Shown here: piece after piece, positions 13,013 through 18,664 of the stretch | How positions within the stretch are numbered: the stretch's first letter is position 1 | Layout of the letters: each line of letters starts with the position of its first letter | From: CBFGTA01 sp965651595 | Lineage (GTDB): Bacteria > Actinomycetota > Actinomycetes > S36-B12 > UBA10799 | Assembly (NCBI GenBank): GCA_965651595.1 | Contig: CBFGTA010000039.1 | Span: forward strand, 1-18,664 | Direction: 5' to 3' | DNA: 18,664 bases | Position numbers and translations under genes: made by a program | Notes under the pieces: generated by a model | Told to the model about the DNA's origin: nothing | Seen by the model: only the letters and a program-made list of their open reading frames with translations | Database searches by the model: none

Positions 13013-15379
13013 CTAGGTCGCATCCGCAGGGTGCAGGCTGCGGGTCGACATGTCGAGCAGTTGACTGAAACTGACGGGCCGCGAGAACACGAAACCTTGA
13101 ACCCGTTGGCAGCCAGCCTCGCGAACTAGGGCGAGCTGATCGACGTGCTCCACACCCTCGGCCACTGTCGTCAGGTCCAGGAGATGACCGAGCTCCACCA
13201 TTCCAGTGAAGATCGAGCGGTCGGCAGCGTCGTGGACGATCCGATCAACGAACACTTTGTCAATCTTGAGAGCGTCGACGGACAGGTTCCGCAGCTGCCC
13301 CAGGGACGAGTAACCAGTACCAAAGTCGTCGATGGCAATCTTGAAGCCCGCATCTTTGAGATCGGCCATGAGTGCACCGACCGGGGCGTCGTGGGAGAAG
13401 TACTCGGATTCGGTGATCTCGAGGATCACGGTGTCGGATTCGACTCCCGCGACTCGAGCCGCGGTAATCACGTCGTTGACGAACTGGTCGTTGATGAGCT
13501 GTTGAACGGACACGTTGATGCTGATACAAGGTGCTACGGCACTCGGATTGCCCAGGCGCGCCGTTTGCTGCCAGCGGGCGAGATCAGCGAAGGCCTGGTT
13601 CATGATCCACCGGCCTACTTCGCCGATGAGTCCGGTGGCTTCGAGCCGGGGAATGAACTGCCCCGGCGACACGAATCCGCGGTCGGCGGAATTCCACCTC
13701 AGCCAGGCTTCAGCGCTGGCGATGTGCCCTGTGTCCGCGTCAACGATCGGCTGATAGGCGAGCGAGAACTCGTGGCTGGCGGCTGCTCGGTGCAGCGCCA
13801 TGTCGAGGGTCAGCCGATCGACGAGGTTGGCGCGGATCGAGTCGTCGAACACGATGATGGTGCCGCGGCCGCGGGTCTTGGCGATACTCATTGCCGCGCT
13901 CGCGTCGCGGAGGAAGTCGTCGGCCCCGTGGCGGCTACCGTCAGCGAACACGACCCCCATGCAGGCGGTGACTGTCAGGCGAGATCCGCGTACGGTGAAC
14001 GGGGCTCGGAGCACGGCCTGCACATCGCGAGCGATCGTGGCTGGCTGGCCGGTGAGTCCGTTGCACACGATCGCGAACGTGTCGCCACCGAGGAACGCGA
14101 GCAGTTCCCCCTCCGGCACGGACGAAGAAATCCGCTCACCGACTGCTCGCACCAGCTCGCGACTGGCCTCGAGGCCGAGGGAATCGCGGATCGATCCGTA
14201 GTCATCCAAGTTGACCACGACCATCCCCGATAGGGGTCGCTCGCCATTCGCATCCACCATCAACAGTTCGAGGTGCTCGCGCAAGAAGTTCTCGTTGGGC
14301 AGTTCGGTCGACGAGTCGAAATTGGCCTGGTGATACAGGGACCTCTCGAGGCGTTTCTGTTCGGAGATGTCGCGAACGGCGGCCATCAAGATGGTCTCGC
14401 CACCTGCGTCTCGCGAGGTGACGGCCCACTCGGTTTCGATGATGTCGCCGCCTACGTCGAGGGTCGCCTCGAACCGTCGGCCAGGTTCGAACAGGGCCGT
14501 GTCCCACACCATCGTCACCCGCGACACAGCTTCCGGAAGCGCTCGGTGGACTTCAAGGGCGGACCGTTGGTGCAGCACCTGCGGCAATGATTGCCCCGCG
14601 AGGTGGCCTTCACCGGGCGGGTGCACGCCTAGGATTCTGTCCCCCGCGACGTTGACGCCTCGAACCGTGCCGTTTGAACTGTATTCGATGATTCCGTCGG
14701 GGGCTGCGCGCAGGACGTGCACCAGGTGGTCGGCGAGTTGGGCTCGGGCATGTTCGCGCTGGGTGACAGCCTGCTCGAGTTGTTCGGCCTGGTCAGCGAG
14801 AAGCTTGCGCTGTTCCGCCACAGCGAAGTACTGGCGATCAGTGATGCGTCGAGCCGTGGCCGAGATAGCCCAGATGGCGACCAGGAAGACTATCCTGCGC
14901 GTCACGTCCAACCAGTTCCACGGTTCCGCCAACCCGAAGTACCAGGCCGAGCCGATGAGCCCAACGACGCCGACGAGGGTCACGTACATGGCGGGACGTA
15001 CTCCGAGAATGACGGCGGCCGCCATGATCGGAACTGCCATCCAATACGGGGAGCCATATCGGATGGGTACTGCTAACAGATCGAAGCACGTTTGCACGAC
15101 CAGAAACACCTGGGCCACAACGGCAAGGATGATCCCCCCGCGGTAAACGCCTCTCCACGTCTGGGCACGGTTGACGAACAGTTGCACCACGAGCAAGAAG
15201 ATCACCAGCGAACCGGTAAGAGTCGCAGTGAGCACGCCGCGGCTTTGGAGATCCGCTAGGCCTAGAATGATGGCGGCTGGAACGGACACATACACGAGCA
15301 GCGCGATTCGGCGTCGCAGTACGTTGAGTTCGTCGGCTTCGGATGCGAGGTGCGCGGCGTAGGACGAGGGTGGCGTCAT
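13013..15379 (-). CDS. Membrane PAS-GGDEF(degenerate)-EAL c-di-GMP signalling protein
   Basis: A 788-residue inner-membrane protein. Hydrophobic segments at about 24-42, 50-69, 81-104, 112-126, 130-149 and 161-175 form a six-helix sensor region, followed by a coiled coil (180-215) and a PAS domain (about 217-338, ending AAVRDISEQKRLE). The GGDEF domain (about 350-512) has GGDTF (431-435), so the catalytic Glu is Thr, and no RxxD inhibitory site is seen. The EAL domain (about 535-775) has EAW (557-559) but keeps NVS (622), Glu654, DDFGTGYSSL (684-693), Lys705, Glu741 and Gln761. It is probably a c-di-GMP phosphodiesterase with a GTP-binding regulatory domain. ATG 15377-15379 has GGGAGG upstream. 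Confidence 0.93.
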   Translation of the reverse strand: MTPPSSYAAHLASEADELNVLRRRIALLVYVSVPAAIILGLADLQSRGVLTATLTGSLVIFLLVVQLFVNRAQTWRGVYRGGIILAVVAQVFLVVQTCFDLLAVPIRYGSPYWMAVPIMAAAVILGVRPAMYVTLVGVVGLIGSAWYFGLAEPWNWLDVTRRIVFLVAIWAISATARRITDRQYFAVAEQRKLLADQAEQLEQAVTQREHARAQLADHLVHVLRAAPDGIIEYSSNGTVRGVNVAGDRILGVHPPGEGHLAGQSLPQVLHQRSALEVHRALPEAVSRVTMVWDTALFEPGRRFEATLDVGGDIIETEWAVTSRDAGGETILMAAVRDISEQKRLERSLYHQANFDSSTELPNENFLREHLELLMVDANGERPLSGMVVVNLDDYGSIRDSLGLEASRELVRAVGERISSSVPEGELLAFLGGDTFAIVCNGLTGQPATIARDVQAVLRAPFTVRGSRLTVTACMGVVFADGSRHGADDFLRDASAAMSIAKTRGRGTIIVFDDSIRANLVDRLTLDMALHRAAASHEFSLAYQPIVDADTGHIASAEAWLRWNSADRGFVSPGQFIPRLEATGLIGEVGRWIMNQAFADLARWQQTARLGNPSAVAPCISINVSVQQLINDQFVNDVITAARVAGVESDTVILEITESEYFSHDAPVGALMADLKDAGFKIAIDDFGTGYSSLGQLRNLSVDALKIDKVFVDRIVHDAADRSIFTGMVELGHLLDLTTVAEGVEHVDQLALVREAGCQRVQGFVFSRPVSFSQLLDMSTRSLHPADAT
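13024..13043 (+). terminator. Hairpin shortly after the PaaK-like gene
   Basis: CCGCA and TGCGG form a 5-bp stem with a 10-base loop 14 bases after the plus-strand stop. It lies inside the last codons of the convergent GGDEF-EAL gene. It is only a weak candidate for ending the plus-strand transcript, since no U-tract follows. Confidence 0.2.
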
Positions 15380-15565
15380 GACATGACCACCTCCCTCGTT
15401 GTTGGCTGTGGCAAGCGCTCAACCAACTGGTCTCTGCATCGGTTCCACCGTCGATCATGGCATACGACGTCACGGAAAGCGTTCCCACGATCACGCCAAG
15501 TTATGCATGGGCAGCAGTTTGTTACTCATGCGCCGGCGCAGAGCAGGCTCGTGGTGGGTCGTTTC
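15380..15565. other. Intergenic region upstream of the GGDEF-EAL gene
   Basis: This 186-bp gap lies between two minus-strand genes. It holds GGGAGG, the ribosome site for the GGDEF-EAL gene (about 15388-15393), and a perfect 12-base palindrome TGCGCCGGCGCA (15529-15540) 25 bases after the stop of the CBM2-like gene. The palindrome could be a protein site or part of a terminator. No clear promoter hexamers and no gene are seen. Confidence 0.35.
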
Positions 15566-16915
15566 TTAGCGGTTGGCGCAGAATCCGAAACTGGTGGGGT
15601 TCGAGTTCGAGATCTCGTCGTTCCAGCCAGCACCGCTGGCCGTCATGGTGGGAGCCGTGAAGGAATAGGTAGCATTCCACACGTTGTAGGGGGTGCCGTT
15701 GAGGGGTGCCGTCGACAGGTCCACGTCCACTTCCCACACGATGGGCGTGGGCGAAGTGGTGGTCACTGTGATCGTGGCGCAGTAGCCGGTGCCCCAATCG
15801 TTGTCGATCGTTGAACTGTACTCGGCCGGGGCGGGCGGCGCCGGTGGGCGTTCGGCGCAGAACGAGAGAGTTCGCGGATTGTTGACGTCAACAGTGTTGT
15901 TCCAACCCACCCCGGTGGCGGTGAGGATTCCGCCGCTGAAGCCCTGGTTGGTGAAGTTCGACGTGCTGGTGATGGTCTGAGCATTCAACGGGAACGTGGT
16001 CAGGTCCACGGTGACTTCCCAGGTGATGGGAGTGGTCGAGGTGGTAGAGACGGTGGTCTCAGCGCAGAAGCCGGGCCCCCAGTCGCTGGTGATCTGCGTC
16101 TGGGCGGACACGACAGCGGCAGAGCTGGGATAGGTGGCCTGGAAGTTATCGAGGCGGTAGTTCGCGTTTCGAAGGTTGGAGAACGCACCCGTGTAAATGC
16201 CTGCGTTCCACGGGGGATTGACGGGAACGGTGTAGGTGCGGGTCTCGCCGTTGTAGCTCGCGGTCGCGATACGGGTCGTGGCGTCGTACTGCAGGAGCAG
16301 CTTCTCCAGGGTGCTGTTGTTCCCGACGACGACGGGTGTGCCGACCGCTACGTACGTGCCGTTGTTGACGTAGCCGATTTCGAGACTGATCTGGTTGCCG
16401 CCAGATTTGAAGATTGATGCCGTCAGTGCGCTGACCTGCGTGGCGTGACCGAGCATCGCGATTCCGAAGCGGACGTTGTTATTGCCGTTGGGAATGTTGA
16501 CGATGTCGGCGGACACGTCGCTGCTCGTCGACAACCACGGCGTGCGGGCGAAGGCTACCGAGTTGGCGCCGCCGTTGTAGCGCAATGCGGACGAGTTGAT
16601 TTGCCAGTTCGCTGTCTCCGACCAGGTTGGGCCGCCGCTGTTGGAGAACCCGCTGCCGTTGTTGATTTCAAGGGTTCGGGAGTTGTTCATGGCCCCGGCG
16701 TTGAACTGATCGCGGATCTCGACGGGGGCGTCGGTTGGCCATGGCGGGTTCTGCTTCATCGACCCCACCGTCAGGCCACCGAAGTCAGCAGCGCGCACCA
16801 CAACCAGTGAGGACCCCAGCACAGCGAGGCTGAGCAGGCTCACCAACAGGACCAAAAAGCCGGTGGATGTAGACCATCGCGGCACATGTGGCCAGTGGTG
16901 TTGGTGGACGTTCAT
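15566..16915 (-). CDS. Exported ConA-like protein with two CBM2-like repeats
   Basis: A 449-residue exported protein of unknown role. A hydrophobic segment at 18-40 ends in VRA before ADFGGLTV, a likely signal peptide or N-terminal anchor. Residues about 60-262 are Asn/Ser/Thr-rich beta strands that look like a ConA/LamG-type jelly roll (DQFNAGAMNNSRTLEINN, LLLQYDATTRIATASYNG, YRLDNFQATY). Two CBM2-like modules follow: about 270-355 and 366-449. Each has Trp residues at the CBM2 positions (W279, W299, W338; W374, W394, W413, W431) and a Cys pair (C284/C353; C379/C446) that would tie the module ends. Family knowledge suggests binding to cellulose, chitin or another glycan. There is no catalytic domain and no LPXTG sorting signal. 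ATG overlaps the upstream gene's stop as TGATG. Confidence 0.8.
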   Translation of the reverse strand: MNVHQHHWPHVPRWSTSTGFLVLLVSLLSLAVLGSSLVVVRAADFGGLTVGSMKQNPPWPTDAPVEIRDQFNAGAMNNSRTLEINNGSGFSNSGGPTWSETANWQINSSALRYNGGANSVAFARTPWLSTSSDVSADIVNIPNGNNNVRFGIAMLGHATQVSALTASIFKSGGNQISLEIGYVNNGTYVAVGTPVVVGNNSTLEKLLLQYDATTRIATASYNGETRTYTVPVNPPWNAGIYTGAFSNLRNANYRLDNFQATYPSSAAVVSAQTQITSDWGPGFCAETTVSTTSTTPITWEVTVDLTTFPLNAQTITSTSNFTNQGFSGGILTATGVGWNNTVDVNNPRTLSFCAERPPAPPAPAEYSSTIDNDWGTGYCATITVTTTSPTPIVWEVDVDLSTAPLNGTPYNVWNATYSFTAPTMTASGAGWNDEISNSNPTSFGFCANR

Positions 16916-17349
16916 CAGGCATGCACCACCAAGGTGATGGTGATCTGCGAATTCACGCTGCTGATGGCGTTGAGGTTGGCGCCGTCATTCGACGCCCAAC
17001 TCACGGTAGTTCCAGAAGCTGGCACCGTGCCGCTGAGGGTGGCGAGTTCCGTGTACGGGCTGGTGTAATCCAGTACTTTCATCGTGTACTTCAATCCGGC
17101 ACAGCCGCTGGGAACGGTGGCGAATCGGACGGATCTCAGTTCGTAACGGGGGTTGGGGCTAGAAACGTAGGCCGTTCGCACCTGATCGAGGACCACGTTG
17201 CCGTTATTACAGCGAGAAATCGATCCATCCGCCGCACCGAACGGCGTCACTGTGAGTCCACCGAGTCCAGCAGCTGCAGCAACTCCGGTGGCGATCAATA
17301 TCCCGCCCAACAAGCAGGCAACGGCGATCAGTAGGCGACGAATCATCAT
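16915..17349 (-). CDS. Small exported beta-rich protein with Cys pair, paralog of next gene
   Basis: A 144-residue predicted secreted protein without known function. The signal peptide is clear: MMIRRLLIAV, a hydrophobic core to about 21, and AAA near 24-27. The mature part begins GLGGLTVTPFGA, has a conserved Cys pair C47 and C83 (CNNGNVVL and SGCAGLKYTM), alternating strands, and ends in a hydrophobic strand QITITLVVHA. It aligns by eye with the 146-residue protein encoded just upstream: same GGL motif, 36 against 35 residues between Cys, same type of ending. The gene lies 3 bp after that neighbour and overlaps the ConA/CBM2-like gene by one base, so the three are cotranslated. Confidence 0.75.
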   Translation of the reverse strand: MMIRRLLIAVACLLGGILIATGVAAAAGLGGLTVTPFGAADGSISRCNNGNVVLDQVRTAYVSSPNPRYELRSVRFATVPSGCAGLKYTMKVLDYTSPYTELATLSGTVPASGTTVSWASNDGANLNAISSVNSQITITLVVHA

Positions 17350-17352
17350 CTA

Positions 17353-17793
17353 TCACGGCCCCACAAGCAGGATCGCGATATGGGCAGATTCGCTGACAGA
17401 GACGGGTGAACCGCTGCCGGTCAGGGTAATGGTCGCATTGCCACCGCTCACCGAAAGGGTGCCGGTGGAAGTGTTAAGCACTGTGGGTACCGAATTCGTG
17501 ATGGTGACGGAATAATCTGCACCGTCACACGCGCCGCTCACACCACTCAATAGCACCTGGTTATAGGAAAACGTAGTGTGACCGGACTGAACCGCCATTC
17601 CGCCCCACTGGACAGTGATGCCATCGTCGTCGCAGCTCTGAATGACGGAACTATCTGCACCGATCTGTTGCGGGGCGAGACCACCGAGAGAGGCCGCCGA
17701 GGCACCAACGATCCCCATCGCCAAGAGCCCCAGCCCGACAGCAATCACGATGCCGCGCGGGCCCCGCAATCGGGCGGACAAGTTCGGCTTCAC
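17353..17793 (-). CDS. Small exported beta-rich protein with Cys pair, first gene of cluster
   Basis: A 146-residue predicted secreted protein without known function. The N-terminus KPNLSARLRGPRG is followed by a hydrophobic core (14-31) and ASA before ASLGGLAPQQIGA. C54 (SCDDDGITV) and C89 (ACDGADYSVTITN) form a likely disulfide. The rest is beta-rich, and it ends SAHIAILLVGP. The pattern 'CDxDGxTV ... G...ACxG..xxVT' is one I have seen in exported actinobacterial proteins but cannot tie to a named family. The frame is open to 17835; I prefer GTG 17791-17793 because AGGAGG lies 10 bases upstream and it gives a normal signal peptide. It is the first of three coupled genes. Confidence 0.72.
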   Translation of the reverse strand: MKPNLSARLRGPRGIVIAVGLGLLAMGIVGASAASLGGLAPQQIGADSSVIQSCDDDGITVQWGGMAVQSGHTTFSYNQVLLSGVSGACDGADYSVTITNSVPTVLNTSTGTLSVSGGNATITLTGSGSPVSVSESAHIAILLVGP

Positions 17794-17861
17794 GCGCTCC
17801 CGCCCTCCTGCCCTCACCCTACCGGCGGACACCACGCCATCTACAGCTACGTACCGTAACT

Positions 17862-17867
17862 ATTGTA
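17862..17867 (-). promoter_or_regulatory. Candidate -10 box of the secreted-protein cluster
   Basis: The minus-strand hexamer TACAAT is close to the TATAAT consensus, about 68 bases before the chosen start of the first secreted-protein gene. At 17 bases upstream the -35 hexamer would be TGTGCT, which is poor, so the promoter may need an activator. The palindrome at 17891-17902 lies directly upstream of that position. Confidence 0.4.
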
Positions 17868-17890
17868 GGCGCCATAATCTCCAAAGCACA

Positions 17891-17902
17891 GACCTATAGG
17901 TC
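17891..17902. promoter_or_regulatory. Perfect palindrome GACCTATAGGTC, possible operator
   Basis: A 12-base perfect inverted repeat just upstream of the weak -35 position of the secreted-protein cluster promoter. The place suits an activator site. The remaining bases between 17903 and 18025 show no gene, and no other clear element. Confidence 0.35.
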
Positions 17903-18025
17903 GAATTAATGAGAGGTGAGCCACAGCATTCCAAACCGTCGGCACTCTCCGTAGTCACGGCACGCCACCGGGTAAGGACGTCACGACAGCTGGGCAGAAA
18001 ACATCCGAACAACAGGGTTAACCAC

Positions 18026-18060
18026 AACTGGCCCGCACACGCGAGGTGTACGGGCCAGTT
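18026..18060 (-). terminator. rRNA operon terminator hairpin
   Basis: AACTGGCCCG and CGGGCCAGTT form a perfect 10-bp stem, extended after one mismatch by ACAC/GTGT around a GCGAG loop. It begins 10 bases after the 5S 3' end in the minus-strand direction. The sequence after it (TGTGGTTAACC) has only a weak U-tract, as is common in actinobacteria. Confidence 0.8.
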
Positions 18061-18070
18061 ATGAAGGATG

Positions 18071-18187
18071 TCCGGCGGCGACCTACTCTCCCACTCCGTC
18101 TCCAGAGCAGTACCATCGGCGCTGAGGGGCTTAGCTTCCGGGTTCGGAATGGGACCGGGCGTTTCCCCCTCGCTATTGCCACCGAAA
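18071..18187 (-). rRNA. rrf: 5S ribosomal RNA
   Basis: About 117 nt. On the minus strand it reads TTTCGGTGGCAATAGCG at the 5' end, the conserved GGGGGAAACGCCCGGTCCC, CATTCCGAACCCGGAAGCTA and CGCCGATGGTACTG in the middle, and GGGAGAGTAGGTCGCCGCCGG at the end (each quoted in part). The two ends pair as helix I. End positions are good to a base or two. Confidence 0.96.
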
Positions 18188-18274
18188 CTCTATGGAGATG
18201 TCAGTCAGTCATGCCTGCGATGAGGCATTGTTCCCGACCGTATCTCGGGAACCGCATAGTGGACGCGATGCAAT
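18188..18274 (-). other. 23S-5S internal transcribed spacer with two hairpins
   Basis: The spacer is about 87 nt. GTTCCCG and CGGGAAC (18230-18252) form a 7-bp stem with a 9-base loop. ATGCC and GGCAT (18211-18228) form a second stem with an 8-base loop. They may be rRNA processing elements. No tRNA is present in the spacer. Confidence 0.6.

Positions 18275-18664
<390 letters not shown>

Noticed and set aside
18188..18274. tRNA in the 23S-5S spacer
   Set aside because: The two hairpins do not form a cloverleaf and no CCA-end or T-loop sequence is present.

Overview
The window is a piece of a high-GC actinobacterial (Actinomycetota) chromosome. The evidence is the GC-rich sequence, frequent GTG starts, and a gene order on the minus strand (TPR protein, HAD phosphatase, small acidic protein, tlyA, nadK, recN, pyrG, Nudix ADP-ribose pyrophosphatase, xerD) that matches the Rv1691-Rv1701 neighbourhood of Mycobacterium tuberculosis as I know it. 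Neither the genes nor the rRNA fragment let me name a genus. No CRISPR array, tRNA, transposase or prophage gene is visible. No stretch over 300 bases lacks a gene.

Layout. Bases 1-8161 hold one long minus-strand gene series, transcribed from high to low coordinates: a phasin-like protein with a histone-H1-like Lys/Ala/Pro tail, a 69-residue acidic protein, tlyA (rRNA 2'-O-methyltransferase), nadK (NAD kinase) and recN (DNA repair SMC-like ATPase). After a 136-bp gap with a strong hairpin come pyrG (CTP synthase), a Nudix hydrolase and xerD, which runs off the left edge. Most junctions overlap or are nearly adjacent. The two genes that lie between recN and pyrG in mycobacteria (Rv1697/Rv1698, steA/steB type) are absent. 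Bases 8368-8709 carry a lone plus-strand SCP2-like gene, flipped relative to its neighbours. Bases 8734-10382 carry a HAD-IIA phosphatase and a TPR-like protein, minus strand and translationally coupled.

Bases 10661-13009 are a plus-strand two-gene operon: a ketopantoate reductase-family enzyme followed 3 bp later by a PaaK/CapK-like adenylate-forming enzyme. It converges, with only 3 bp between stop codons, on a 788-residue membrane PAS-GGDEF-EAL protein (13013-15379, minus). That protein's GGDEF domain has lost the catalytic Glu, while its EAL domain keeps nearly all catalytic residues, so it looks more like a c-di-GMP phosphodiesterase or sensor than a cyclase.

Bases 15566-17793 are the least explained part. 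Three tightly coupled minus-strand genes encode exported proteins. Two small ones are clearly paralogous (a Cys pair 35-36 residues apart and a hydrophobic last strand). One large one has a ConA-like domain and two CBM2-like repeats. All three start their predicted mature part with a GGL motif. This looks like a secreted, possibly carbohydrate-binding surface system, and it is my best candidate for something undescribed.

Bases 18026-18664 hold the end of an rRNA operon on the minus strand: the 3' part of 23S rRNA, a spacer with two hairpins, 5S rRNA and a terminator hairpin.
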